Shown one piece after another: positions 8,194 to 16,560 of a DNA stretch of 64,000 nucleotides. This stretch comes from Saccharopolyspora erythraea (GTDB lineage: Bacteria > Actinomycetota > Actinomycetes > Mycobacteriales > Pseudonocardiaceae), in assembly GCF_018141105.1 (NCBI RefSeq), contig NZ_CP054839.1, forward strand, positions 4,712,001 to 4,776,000. Reading direction: 5' to 3'. Both the position numbers and the translations under genes were made by a program. The notes below the pieces were generated by a model that had not been told where the DNA came from, did not search any database, and saw only the letters and a list, made by a program, of their open reading frames with translations. How positions within the stretch are numbered: the first letter of the stretch is position 1; each line of letters opens with the position of its first letter.

Positions 8194-8958
8194 ATGGCAG
8201 CGCACGTCCTCCCCCACGACCGCGTCGGAAACGGCGACCATGCGGTGCTGGTCGTGCACGGCTGGTTCGGTGACCGGACCAGCTTCGCCCCGGTGCGGGC
8301 CCACCTCAACCGGTCGGCGCACTCCTACGTCTTCGTCGACCTGCGCGGCTACGGCGAAGCCGTCGACGTCGCGGGCGAGAACACCGTCGGCGAGGCCGCG
8401 GACGACCTGCTGGCCACGGCGGACTCGCTGGGGCTGGAGCGGTTCTCGCTCGTCGGGCACTCGATGGGCGGCATGATCGCCCAGCACGTCCTGCTGAAGG
8501 CCCCCGATCGGGTGCGCAGGCTGGTCGGCATCTCGCCGGTTCCCGCCTCCGGCGTTCCGTTCGACGAGCAGACCTGGGAGCTGTTCGCCGGTGCGGCCGA
8601 GCGCCCGCAGAACCGCAGGGCGATCATCGACAGCACCTCCGGCAACCGGCTTCCGGACACCTGGCTGGACGCGATGACCCGCCGCTCGGTCGAGCACACC
8701 GACACCCGCGCGTTCCGGCGGATCCTGGACTCCTGGTCGGGAACCGACATCCACCAGGAGGTCGAGGGCAACCCGACACCGGTCCTGGTGTGCGCCGGAG
8801 CGCACGACAAGTCGCTGACGCCCGAGGTGATGAAGGCGACCTGGCTGCAGTGGTACCCCAACGCCGAGCTGGAGGTCTACGCCGACGCGGGCCACTACGC
8901 GCCCGACGAGGTGCCGCTGGCCCTGGTCGCCCGCATCGAGGCGTTCCTGGCGTCGTGA
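8194..8958 (+). CDS. alpha/beta hydrolase
   Basis: A 254-residue hydrolase with the nucleophile elbow GHSMGG (Ser near residue 90), the oxyanion region VVHGWFGDRTSF near the N-terminus, and a C-terminal Asp and His (ADAGHYAP) completing a triad. Such proteins hydrolyse esters, lactones or C-C bonds; the substrate is not evident. The ATG at 8194 follows GAAGGAG. Its stop overlaps the GTG start of the P450 gene (GTGA), so the two are coupled and probably act on the same compound. Confidence 0.85.
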   Translation: MAAHVLPHDRVGNGDHAVLVVHGWFGDRTSFAPVRAHLNRSAHSYVFVDLRGYGEAVDVAGENTVGEAADDLLATADSLGLERFSLVGHSMGGMIAQHVLLKAPDRVRRLVGISPVPASGVPFDEQTWELFAGAAERPQNRRAIIDSTSGNRLPDTWLDAMTRRSVEHTDTRAFRRILDSWSGTDIHQEVEGNPTPVLVCAGAHDKSLTPEVMKATWLQWYPNAELEVYADAGHYAPDEVPLALVARIEAFLAS

Positions 8959-10217
8959 CCGCGACCGAGGTCCCCGACGTCTTCGACCCGCGCCGGTACG
9001 CCTCGGGCATCCCGCACGCCGACTTCGCCTGGTTGCGCGCGAACGCGCCGGTGAGCTGGCAACCCGAGCACGCGATCGGCGACTGGCCCGCGGGACCGGG
9101 GTTCTGGGCGGTGACCGGATACGACGACGTGGTCCGGGTGCTGCGTTCGCCCGGCGAGTTCTCGTCGTGGCTCGGTGCCACCCAGATCCGCGACCCCGCG
9201 CCCGCGGACCTGCCGTTCATCCGGCGGATGATGCTCAACCTCGACCCGCCCGAACACGGCAAGCTGCGCCGCATCGTCAGCCGGGCGTTCACACCCCGCC
9301 GCGTCGACCGGTTCCGGGCGGAGGTGGCGGCAAGGGCACGGCGGCTGGTCGACGCGGTGGCAGAGCGCGGGGAGTGCGACGTGCCGCCGGATCTCACCGA
9401 CGACTTCCCGCTGCTGAACCTCGCCGACCTGATGGGCGTGCCGGAGGCGGACCGGCGGATGCTGCTGGAGTGGACCAACCGGATCATCGGATACCAGGAC
9501 CCGGAGCATTCCGAGGTGGTCCGCGACGCCGACGGGCGCCCGCTGAACCCGCGCTCGCCCGCGATGCTCGCCGACATGTTCGGCTACGCCCGGGAACTCG
9601 CCGCGCACAAGCGCCGCCACCCCGCCGACGACCTGATGACCGCGCTGGCCACCGCCGAGGTCGACGGCAGGCGCCTGTCCGGAACCGAGCTCGAGATGTT
9701 CTTCTTCCTGCTGTCGGTCGCGGGCAACGACACCGTTCGCAGCGCCCTGCCCGGCGGCCTGCGCGCGTTCGCCGAACACCCCGGCCAGCACCGGCTGCTG
9801 CTGGAATCACCGGAGCTGCTCGAACGGGCCATCGAGGAGACGCTGCGCTACCACCCGCCGGTGCTCAGCTTCCGCCGGACCGCCACCACCGGCGTCGAGC
9901 TGGCCGGGCAGGCGATCCCGGCGGGCGCCAAGGTCGTGGTGTTCCACTGCTCGGCGAACTTCGACCCGGCGCGCTTCGACGACCCGCTGCGCTTCGACAT
10001 CCGCCGCGACCCGAACGAACAGCTCTCGTTCGGCACCGGACCGCACGTGTGCCTCGGCGCCCACTTCGCACGGCTGCAACTGCGGGCGTTCTACTCCGAG
10101 GCCCTGTGGCGGTTGCGCGACCTGCACGTGACCGGGCCGGTGCGGCACCTGGTGTCGAACTTCATCAACGGCATCAAGCATCTGCCGGTGGGTTTCACCG
10201 CGGTCCGCCCGCGCTGA
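8955..10217 (+). CDS. cytochrome P450
   Basis: A 420-residue soluble bacterial P450. Visible marks are the I-helix oxygen-binding AGNDT (256-260), the K-helix ETLR (295-298) and the heme loop FGTGPHVCLGAH with Cys366 as thiolate ligand. The MLNLDPPEHGKLRRIVSRAF segment and the tail pattern resemble the actinobacterial CYP124/125/142 group that hydroxylates sterol or isoprenoid chains, but that is a family-level resemblance only. No ferredoxin or reductase gene is adjacent, so electrons must come from elsewhere. It is coupled to the hydrolase upstream and followed after 41 bases by an MFS exporter. Confidence 0.92.
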   Translation: MTATEVPDVFDPRRYASGIPHADFAWLRANAPVSWQPEHAIGDWPAGPGFWAVTGYDDVVRVLRSPGEFSSWLGATQIRDPAPADLPFIRRMMLNLDPPEHGKLRRIVSRAFTPRRVDRFRAEVAARARRLVDAVAERGECDVPPDLTDDFPLLNLADLMGVPEADRRMLLEWTNRIIGYQDPEHSEVVRDADGRPLNPRSPAMLADMFGYARELAAHKRRHPADDLMTALATAEVDGRRLSGTELEMFFFLLSVAGNDTVRSALPGGLRAFAEHPGQHRLLLESPELLERAIEETLRYHPPVLSFRRTATTGVELAGQAIPAGAKVVVFHCSANFDPARFDDPLRFDIRRDPNEQLSFGTGPHVCLGAHFARLQLRAFYSEALWRLRDLHVTGPVRHLVSNFINGIKHLPVGFTAVRPR

Positions 10218-10258
10218 TCGGCACCGCCGCCCGCGGCGGGCACCCCTATCCTCGACGG

Positions 10259-11773
10259 ATGGCATCCGACTTGCCGCGGGCGGCGACGGGGGCCGCGGTG
10301 GCGTTGCGCTCACCGGAGGGGCGCTGGATCATCGTGGCGACGATCCTGGGCTCGGGCGTGGCCTTCCTCGACGGTTCGGTGGTCAACGTCGCGCTGCCGG
10401 CCATCGGCCGCGACGTCGGCGGCGACCTCTCCGTCCTGCAGTGGGTGCTCGACGCCTACCTGCTCACGCTCAGCGCGCTGCTGCTGCTCGGCGGCGCGCT
10501 CGGCGACCGCTACGGGCGCAGGCTGGTGTTCAACATCGGACTGGTGGTCTTCACGCTGGCCTCGCTGGCCTGCGGGCTCGCCCCGACCGGCGGCGCGCTG
10601 ATCGCCGCCCGCCTGGTGCAGGGAATCGGCGGGGCGCTGCTGATCCCCGGCAGCCTGGCGCTGATCAACGCCTCGATCCGCCAGGAGGACCGCGGCCGGG
10701 CGGTGGGCACGTGGGCCGGGCTGACCGGTGTCTCCTCGGCGATCGGCCCGTTCGTCGGGGGCTGGCTGGTGGACGCGGTGTCCTGGCGCTGGGTGTTCTA
10801 CATCAACGTCCCGCTGGCGGCCCTGGCGCTGCTGGTGACCACGCGCCGGGTGCCGGAGAGCCGCAACCCCGGGATGTCGGGCAGGCCGGACCTCGGCGGC
10901 GCGGCGGCGGTGACGGCGGGCCTGGCGGGCACCATCTACGCGCTCATCGAGGTCCCGGTACGCGGCTGGGACGGCGTCACCGCGGCCGCGGCGGTCGTCG
11001 GAGTGGCTTGCCTCATAACCTTCCCGGTGATCGAGTCCCGCATGGCGGAGCCCCTGATGCCGCTGTCGCTGTTCCGCTCGCGGCAGTTCGCCGGGGCGAA
11101 CCTGGTCACCTTCACCGTCTACTCGGCGCTCAGCGGTGCGCTGTTCCTGCTGTCGCTCCAGCTCCAGCAGACGCTGGACTACGACGCGCTGCAGGCCGGT
11201 ATCGCGACCCTGCCGATCACCATCATCATGCTGCTGCTCTCCAGCCGGATGGGTGCGCTGGCGCAGCGCACCGGACCCCGGCTGCCGATGACCGCGGGTC
11301 CGCTCGTGTGCGCGGCGGGGCTGGCCCTGATGACGCTGGCGGTGCCGGGAAGCACCTATCTCGGCGGCGTGCTGCCCGGCGTCGGTGTGTTCGGGCTCGG
11401 GCTGGCGATCACGGTCGCGCCCCTGACCTCGGCGGTCCTCGGCGCGGTCGACGAACACCACGGCGGTACCGCGTCCGGCGTGAACAACGCGGTGTCCCGG
11501 GTCGCGGGCCTGCTCGCGATCGCGGTGCTGCCCCTGGTGGCCGGGCTCACGCACACCGGCGCGGGCGCTCCGCTGGGCGCGGGCTTCGGACGGGCCATGC
11601 TGATCTCGGCTGCCCTGTGCGCGCTGGGCGGTGTCCTGGCCTGGTTGACGATCGACCGCGCACGGCGCGTCGAGAACATGCCGGTGCCGGGGCTGAACCA
11701 CGCGTGCCAGGACCCGTGCACCTGCGCCTACCGCTCCGGCGAGCGGCGCGGGAGCGGTCCCGCGGTCAGCTGA
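10259..11773 (+). CDS. MFS multidrug-type transporter (DHA2, 14-span)
   Basis: The 504-residue membrane protein has the 14-span layout of DHA2 drug:H+ antiporters: motif A GALGDRYGRR after span 2, motif C-like GPFVGGWLVDAVSWRWVFYINVP, and long hydrophobic segments to about residue 470. It probably exports the product of, or a toxin handled by, the hydrolase and P450 upstream. The ATG at 10259 begins 41 bases after the P450 stop. The cytoplasmic tail is odd: it contains three cysteines in a CQDPCTC cluster followed by an Arg-rich end, which is not a usual MFS feature and might bind metal. Confidence 0.85.
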   Translation: MASDLPRAATGAAVALRSPEGRWIIVATILGSGVAFLDGSVVNVALPAIGRDVGGDLSVLQWVLDAYLLTLSALLLLGGALGDRYGRRLVFNIGLVVFTLASLACGLAPTGGALIAARLVQGIGGALLIPGSLALINASIRQEDRGRAVGTWAGLTGVSSAIGPFVGGWLVDAVSWRWVFYINVPLAALALLVTTRRVPESRNPGMSGRPDLGGAAAVTAGLAGTIYALIEVPVRGWDGVTAAAAVVGVACLITFPVIESRMAEPLMPLSLFRSRQFAGANLVTFTVYSALSGALFLLSLQLQQTLDYDALQAGIATLPITIIMLLLSSRMGALAQRTGPRLPMTAGPLVCAAGLALMTLAVPGSTYLGGVLPGVGVFGLGLAITVAPLTSAVLGAVDEHHGGTASGVNNAVSRVAGLLAIAVLPLVAGLTHTGAGAPLGAGFGRAMLISAALCALGGVLAWLTIDRARRVENMPVPGLNHACQDPCTCAYRSGERRGSGPAVS

Positions 11774-11800
11774 TCCGTACCCCCGTCGTCGCCCACCGCC

Positions 11801-11980
11801 TCACGCGGCCTGCTCGACTTCGTCCATGCGCCGGATCCTGCTCATCCACATCTCGAGCTCGACGAGCTGGCCGTCCAGGATCTCGCTGCCGTACATGTCC
11901 GGGCCCGCGCTCAGCACCATCAGCTCCTCCCAGCGGTGGCGCATCTGCTCGGCGAGCTCACGCAGCGTACTCGGTCCCAT
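11801..11980 (-). CDS. small conserved-looking helical protein, 59 residues
   Basis: The protein (MGPSTLRELAEQMRHRWEEL at its start) is almost entirely predicted helix, rich in Glu, Met and Arg, with no signal or metal motif. The ATG at 11980 has GAGGGG nine bases upstream, and the codons show the expected GC third positions, so I believe it is real. It converges on the MFS transporter gene. I do not recognise the family; size and charge would suit a partner-binding protein. Confidence 0.6.
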   Translation of the reverse strand: MGPSTLRELAEQMRHRWEELMVLSAGPDMYGSEILDGQLVELEMWMSRIRRMDEVEQAA

Positions 11981-12157
11981 GCGGCTGCCCCTCTCGTTCG
12001 GTCACCCAGGCGAGAGTACGAAGCTGGGACATGTGTTCGGTAAGGCCTAAAGTCACGAGTCCGGTCACTCGGAGATCACCTTCCCCGCACGGCGGGGCTG
12101 TGGTCTGATCGAGAAGGTGGGGACGTCCCCCCCCGCTCGACCCGAGGAGGGCGCGGA

Positions 12158-12325
12158 ATGCGAAGAGGCCGGCGGGGGCACCCGTGCGACCCCGACACAT
12201 CGCGGATCGGCTTGTGGCGCTGCGACGAGTGCGGCCAGCAGTGGGAGATCCACGGCGTGGAGGGCGACGTGCGGGTGCGCAGGGTGAGCAGGGTCGCGCA
12301 GTTCTTCATGTGGCTGCTCGGCTGA
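12158..12325 (+). CDS. small zinc-ribbon-like protein, 55 residues
   Basis: A short gene with a strong GAGGAGG seven bases before its ATG. The product has one CP-type cysteine near residue 10 and a WRCDECGQQW knuckle at about 20-29, then a basic and hydrophobic tail ending FFMWLLG. The Cys-x2-Cys plus upstream Cys and His suggest one zinc site. Function is unknown; candidates are a nucleic-acid-binding or membrane-tethered accessory protein. It is divergent from the 59-residue gene. Confidence 0.6.
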   Translation: MRRGRRGHPCDPDTSRIGLWRCDECGQQWEIHGVEGDVRVRRVSRVAQFFMWLLG

Positions 12326-12485
12326 CCGCCCCACCCGGCTGGTGGCGCCCGCGCCCGGACGCGCCGCGGGTGTCTCACGCCCGGCGCCGCGGCATCGAAC
12401 GTAGCCGCTGCCGTCGCGGCGGACAAGATCGCGGGCCTGCTCCGTCCCGGCATTGCTGCATTCGCGCGCATGTCGGGCGCCGAGC

Positions 12486-12515
12486 TTGACACCGTTCCGG
12501 AAAGCCGATCACGAT
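12486..12515 (+). promoter_or_regulatory. candidate promoter of the oxidoreductase gene
   Basis: TTGACA at 12486-12491 is followed after 18 bases by CACGAT at 12510-12515, a fair sigma-70-type pair, about 75 bases before the start at 12589. The rest of the 12326-12588 gap shows nothing else I can support. Confidence 0.35.
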
Positions 12516-12588
12516 TCTTTCGTCTCACGCCCGAATTCCGCGCCACCGCAAAGGGAAAACGGCACGGATGCTTGAGGTGGGAGACGCG

Positions 12589-13704
12589 ATGAGCCAGGCC
12601 CGCGAGCGGCTGAACGTCGGAATCCTCGGAACCGGGACCATTTTCGGCGCGTACGCGCGGGGACTCTCGCTGTTCCCGCACCTGCCGGTCGTGCGCGTCG
12701 CCGACCTCGACCTGGACCGCGCGCGCGACGCCGCGCGGCAGTGGCGCATCCCCGCGTGGGGCACCGGTGAGGAACTGCTCGCCGACGACGAGGTCGACAT
12801 CGTCGTCAACATCACCCCGCCGTCCGCGCACGCCCGGCTCACCGACGCCGCGTTGCGTGCGGGCAAGCACGTCTACGTCGAGAAGCCGCTCGCGGCGACC
12901 ATGCGCGAAGCGCTGGACAACCTCGCGACCGCCAAGGAGACCGGGCGCGTGCTCGGCTCGGCACCGGACACCTTCCTCGGCACCGCCGGGCAGACCGCGC
13001 GAGCCGCCATCGACGCGGGCCTGATCGGCCGGCCGTTCGCGGGCACCTCGTTCGCCCGGTCGTCGAAGGCCGAGACGTGGCACGCCGACCCGTCGTTCCT
13101 GTTCCAGGCAGGTGGCGGTCCGGTGCTGGACTGGGGTCCCTACCACGTCGCCGCGCTGGTCAACCTGCTCGGCCCGGTCGGCCAAGTCGCCGGAGCCACG
13201 CTCACCGCCGAAGGCGAGATCGCCGTGACCGCTCCCCGGCGCCGCGTGGAGCGCATCAGCGTCGAGGTCCCCACCCACGCCACCGGCGTGCTGCGGTTCG
13301 AGTCCGGCGCGCTGGTGACGACGATGTACAGCTTCGACGTCTGGGACACCGAGCTGCCGCACCTGGAGATCTACGGCACCGAGGGCACCCTGCAACTGCC
13401 CGACCCCAACACTTTCGACCAGCCGGTACGCATCAGGCGCCGCACCGACGACGACTGGTCGCAGCTACCCCCGGTGATCGGCCGCACCACCCCCGAGCCG
13501 CCCAAGCCGTTCCGCGCGCTGGGCGTGGCCGACCTGGCCGCGCACCTCGAAGGCGACGACCACCGCACCAGCGGCGAGTTCGCCTACCACGTGTGCGAGG
13601 TCCTGGACGCGCTGCAGGCCATCACCCTGGACCAGGGACCCGTGGACATCGCCGGCCGGGTCGAGCGTCCGGCACCCGCGCTCGGTGCCCGCCACCTCAC
13701 CTGA
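12589..13704 (+). CDS. Gfo/Idh/MocA-family oxidoreductase
   Basis: A 371-residue NAD(P)-dependent dehydrogenase. The N-terminus has the Rossmann motif GILGTGTIFG; the family EKP motif appears as YVEKPLA near residue 105, and the catalytic region DWGPYHVAAL near 185 supplies the usual Asp and His. Family members oxidise sugars, inositol or related polyols. The ATG at 12589 has GGTGGGAG upstream; an ATG at 12568 in the same frame is the alternative. It stands alone, with a Nudix gene 121 bases downstream. Substrate cannot be assigned. Confidence 0.85.
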   Translation: MSQARERLNVGILGTGTIFGAYARGLSLFPHLPVVRVADLDLDRARDAARQWRIPAWGTGEELLADDEVDIVVNITPPSAHARLTDAALRAGKHVYVEKPLAATMREALDNLATAKETGRVLGSAPDTFLGTAGQTARAAIDAGLIGRPFAGTSFARSSKAETWHADPSFLFQAGGGPVLDWGPYHVAALVNLLGPVGQVAGATLTAEGEIAVTAPRRRVERISVEVPTHATGVLRFESGALVTTMYSFDVWDTELPHLEIYGTEGTLQLPDPNTFDQPVRIRRRTDDDWSQLPPVIGRTTPEPPKPFRALGVADLAAHLEGDDHRTSGEFAYHVCEVLDALQAITLDQGPVDIAGRVERPAPALGARHLT

Positions 13705-13825
13705 TCCTGGCGCCGACCGCTTTCCGGAAGCGGACGGCGCCCACCGGCGGCGCGCGGCGATCACCCTGCGCCACCGGGAAATCCGTTAATGTGATCGGTC
13801 GCGCAGCCCACGGAAGGAGTGCACT

Positions 13826-14311
13826 ATGGCCAGGTTCCGGTGGTTCACCCACTCCGTGCCGGACGGCCTCCCCGTGCGCCAGGTCTACGGGTTCCTGTTC
13901 GCCTCGGACGGGCGCGTGCTGATCCGCGTCGACGGCGCGAAGCACTCGCTGCCCGGCGGCCGTCCCGAACCCGGTGAGCGCACCTACGCCGACATCCTGC
14001 GGCGCGAGACCTACGAAGAGGTCACCGCCGACATCACCGACCCGCACTACCTCGGATACCAGCGGGTCGACGACGGCATCGCCCCCTACGCGCAGGTCCG
14101 GATGGTCGCCTCGCTGGCCAAGGTCTACCCACCGGCACCGGACCCGGACAACGGCCGCACCTATCGCCGCCTGCTGGTCCCGCCCGGCCGGGCCGGTGAA
14201 CTGCTCAACTGGGGCGTCAGCGGCCGCAAGCAGGCGTCGGCGGCGGCAGCGGCGGCGATCGCCGTTCTCGGGCTGCCGCACCACGACCTGCCGGCACCGA
14301 GCTACATCTGA
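13826..14311 (+). CDS. Nudix hydrolase
   Basis: A 161-residue protein with a near-complete Nudix box: GGRPEPGERTYADILRRETYEEV fits G-x5-E-x7-RE-x2-EE. The final glycine of the consensus is replaced. The ATG at 13826 is preceded by GGAAGGAG. The family hydrolyses nucleoside diphosphate compounds or capped and oxidised nucleotides. It has no clear operon partner and is unrelated at the surface to the Nudix gene near position 2138 apart from the box. Confidence 0.8.
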   Translation: MARFRWFTHSVPDGLPVRQVYGFLFASDGRVLIRVDGAKHSLPGGRPEPGERTYADILRRETYEEVTADITDPHYLGYQRVDDGIAPYAQVRMVASLAKVYPPAPDPDNGRTYRRLLVPPGRAGELLNWGVSGRKQASAAAAAAIAVLGLPHHDLPAPSYI

Positions 14312-14517
14312 CCCTCGACCAAGCACCTCCGGCGCCACCCGGGTTCTGCCCCGCATGCCGCGCACAATCGCGGTTTTCCCGCCCGCAGGCACGGGCATGC
14401 CCCAGCGCGAACGTTCGCATCGCCGATAGATCGTTCGCACAACGCACAGGGCCGACGCGCGGCAGAGCGTCGACGCCGGCTCCGTGCGCTCTCCCGTACT
14501 CGCACGTAGATCGCTCA

Positions 14518-14546
14518 TTGACGTCGTCGTTGAGGACGGCTAACGT
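14518..14546 (+). promoter_or_regulatory. promoter of the dehydrogenase/isomerase operon
   Basis: TTGACG at 14518-14523, a 17-base spacer and TAACGT at 14541-14546 make a good sigma-70-type promoter. An IclR-type operator candidate begins four bases after the -10 box, over the expected transcription start, which suits repression. Confidence 0.6.
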
Positions 14547-14549
14547 CTT

Positions 14550-14576
14550 GTTCGCATGATGAACCTGTGTTCGTAT
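14550..14576. promoter_or_regulatory. operator shared with the pca operon
   Basis: GTTCGCATGATGAAC (14550-14564) differs by one base from GTTCGCATTATGAAC upstream of pcaI (17411-17425). It is followed by GTGTTCGTAT (14567-14576), also found at 17489-17498 before pcaI. Further half-sites GTTCGCAT at 14413-14420 and GTTCGCAC at 14433-14440 lie upstream. IclR regulators of protocatechuate genes bind GTTCG-type palindromes, so one of the two nearby IclR proteins is the likely ligand. Confidence 0.65.
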
Positions 14577-14597
14577 CGCGTTACGACGGGAGTGACG

Positions 14598-14669
14598 ATG
14601 ACGGTGCCCGGTTCCCGCGGCTACCTTCGACCCGAGGCGTACGCGCGACCGCGCGGAGCGTGGCGATGA
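14598..14669 (+). CDS. possible 23-residue leader peptide coupled to the dehydrogenase gene
   Basis: An ATG at 14598 with GGGAG at ideal distance opens a 23-codon frame that ends in TGA overlapping the ATG of the next gene (ATGA). The peptide is rich in Arg, Pro and Tyr. The placement suggests translational coupling or a regulatory leader rather than a stable protein. With no comparison possible, chance cannot be excluded. Confidence 0.35.
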   Translation: MTVPGSRGYLRPEAYARPRGAWR

Positions 14670-15652
14670 AGGCACTCACCCTGACCTCGGCCCGGCACCT
14701 CGAGCAGGTGGACGACTGGCCCGACCCGGAGCCCGGCGAGCACGACGTGGTCGTCGAGATGCTCGGCGTCGGCCTGTGCGGCTCGGATCTGTCGGTGTAC
14801 GACGGAAAACGCGAGCCGGCCGCGATGCCGTGGATCATCGGTCACGAGGGGTGCGGCCGGATCGTGGAAGTGGGACCGGCCGTGGCCGACCGGTCCGTCG
14901 GCGAGCTGGTCGTCGTCGAGCCGAACTACTGCTGCCTGCACTGCCAGTGGTGCCGGCGGGGCCGCACGGCGCAGTGCGACCACCGCGGGATCGTCGGCAT
15001 CAACCGCCCCGGCCTGCTGTCGCAGTTCGCCGCGGTCCCGGCGCGGTTCGCCTGGCCCGTTCCCGAGCAGTGGCCCGTCGAACGCCTGGTGTGCTTCGAA
15101 CCGCTGGCCGTCGCCCAGGGCGTCGTCCGCCGCTCCGGTGTGCGGGCCGGGCAGAGCTGCCTCGTGGTCGGCGCCGGCTCGCAGGGGCTGCTCATCTGCC
15201 TGAGCCTGCTGGCGGCCGGGGTCACGCCGGCGGTCAGCGAACCCCACCCGGGCCGGCTCGCGCTCGCGGTGTCCCTCGGCGCGGAACCAGCCGACGACCC
15301 CGACCGCCGGTACTCCTACGTCTTCGAGTCCTCCGGGGTGGAGCCGGGCTTCCACGACGCGCTGCGCGCCGCGGACAAGACGGCCGTGGTCTCGCTGGTC
15401 GGGCAGAACACGGCGCCGTTCCCGGTGGTCACGCAGGACATCGTGCAGCGCCAGCTCACGTTGCTGGGCGCGCTGATCTACGACCACCCGGTCGACTTCG
15501 ACCACACCAGGACCGCGCTGGGTGACCTCGACCTGGCGCCCGAGCGGATTCTGCGCTCCCGCGCCACGCCCGGCCGCGCCGATGAGGCGCTCGCCGCGGC
15601 GCGCGAGATCCCCGGCAAGTCCTGGATCGACCTCTCCGACTGGTCCGCATGA
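14666..15652 (+). CDS. zinc-dependent alcohol (polyol) dehydrogenase, MDR family
   Basis: A 328-residue medium-chain dehydrogenase. It has the catalytic zinc region GLCGSD near residue 35 and GHEGCGRIVEVG near 60, a structural zinc lobe with four cysteines (NYCCLHCQWCRRGRTAQC, 90-110), and a Rossmann motif GAGSQGLL near 170. Substrates of relatives include sorbitol, threonine and glucose. GGAG lies seven bases before the ATG at 14666. It is the first enzyme of a two-gene operon with the TIM-barrel isomerase, and its promoter carries the same operator as the pca operon, so its product may feed protocatechuate. That link is inferred. Confidence 0.85.
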   Translation: MKALTLTSARHLEQVDDWPDPEPGEHDVVVEMLGVGLCGSDLSVYDGKREPAAMPWIIGHEGCGRIVEVGPAVADRSVGELVVVEPNYCCLHCQWCRRGRTAQCDHRGIVGINRPGLLSQFAAVPARFAWPVPEQWPVERLVCFEPLAVAQGVVRRSGVRAGQSCLVVGAGSQGLLICLSLLAAGVTPAVSEPHPGRLALAVSLGAEPADDPDRRYSYVFESSGVEPGFHDALRAADKTAVVSLVGQNTAPFPVVTQDIVQRQLTLLGALIYDHPVDFDHTRTALGDLDLAPERILRSRATPGRADEALAAAREIPGKSWIDLSDWSA

Positions 15653-15678
15653 ACCCCCGCGCCACCGAGGAGACCCCG

Positions 15679-16554
15679 ATGTCCCACCCCTCGCGCCCGC
15701 TCGGCGTCGGCCACCTCACCGCGCTCGGCCTGGCCCCGCCCGAACTGGTCACGACCGCGGCCGAGGCCGGGTTCGGCTTCGTCGGACTGCGCGTGCTGAC
15801 CGGCAACGGGACGGAACGGCGCTGGCCGGTCGACGTCGGTTCGCCGATGCTGCTCGACACCGTGCGGCGCATGGAGGACACCGGCGTCTCGGTCCTCGAC
15901 GTGGAGATCGTCGCGCTCAAGCCCGGCACCGCTCCCGCCGACTACGAGCAGGCCCTGGAGGTCGGCGTCCGGCTGGGCGCGCGGTTCCTCAACGTGATGT
16001 GCGACGACCCGGACCTCGACCGCGCCGCCGACACCTTCGCCGGTGTCGTGGAGCGCGCCAGGATCTACGGCATCCGCCCGGCGATCGAGCCGATGGCCTA
16101 CAAGAAGGTGTCGAGCCTGTCGCAGGCGGCCGGCATCGCTCGCCGGTCCGACGGCGGCGGAGTGCTGCTGGACTCGCTGCACCTGCGGCGCTGCGGCGAG
16201 ACCCTCGACGACGTCCGCGCGGTGGATCCCGCCCTGCTGACCTACGTCCAGATCTCCGACGCGCCGTGGCAGCCCCCGCGACTGACGCGGCCGGCCGAAC
16301 CGCTGCCGCGCGAGCAGGTGTGCGGCGACGACCCCGCCCAGGTGGAGAGCCTCACCGCGCGACTGCCCGCCGGGGACGGCGAACTGGGCCTGCGCGAGCT
16401 GCTCGACGTCCTGCCACCGGACCTCGCCGTCAGCGTCGAGGCTCCGAACCTCGAGCTGATCGAATCGCTCGGACCGCATCGCTTCCTGCGGCACCACCAC
16501 GACGCGGCACGCGCGCTGCTGCACTCCGGCACGCCCGGTCTCCGCAGCGCGTGA
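15679..16554 (+). CDS. TIM-barrel sugar isomerase/AP endonuclease-2 family protein, possibly 3-dehydroshikimate dehydratase
   Basis: The 291-residue barrel protein carries the metal-site residues of the xylose isomerase-like family: Glu in IEPMAYKK, Asp and His in LLDSLHLRR, Gln and Asp in VQISD, and a final Glu in SVEAPN. Members include hydroxypyruvate isomerase, inosose dehydratase and 3-dehydroshikimate dehydratase (QuiC/AsbF). The last makes protocatechuate, which would explain why this operon shares an operator with pcaIJHGBDC. I chose the ATG at 15679, with GAGGAG six bases upstream; an ATG at 15649 overlaps the dehydrogenase stop. The specific reaction is an inference. Confidence 0.7.
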   Translation: MSHPSRPLGVGHLTALGLAPPELVTTAAEAGFGFVGLRVLTGNGTERRWPVDVGSPMLLDTVRRMEDTGVSVLDVEIVALKPGTAPADYEQALEVGVRLGARFLNVMCDDPDLDRAADTFAGVVERARIYGIRPAIEPMAYKKVSSLSQAAGIARRSDGGGVLLDSLHLRRCGETLDDVRAVDPALLTYVQISDAPWQPPRLTRPAEPLPREQVCGDDPAQVESLTARLPAGDGELGLRELLDVLPPDLAVSVEAPNLELIESLGPHRFLRHHHDAARALLHSGTPGLRSA

Positions 16555-16560
16555 CCGCCG

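Noticed and set aside
8194-11773. Biosynthetic gene cluster for a natural product
   Set aside because: Only a hydrolase, a P450 and an exporter; no synthase, tailoring set or resistance gene in reach.
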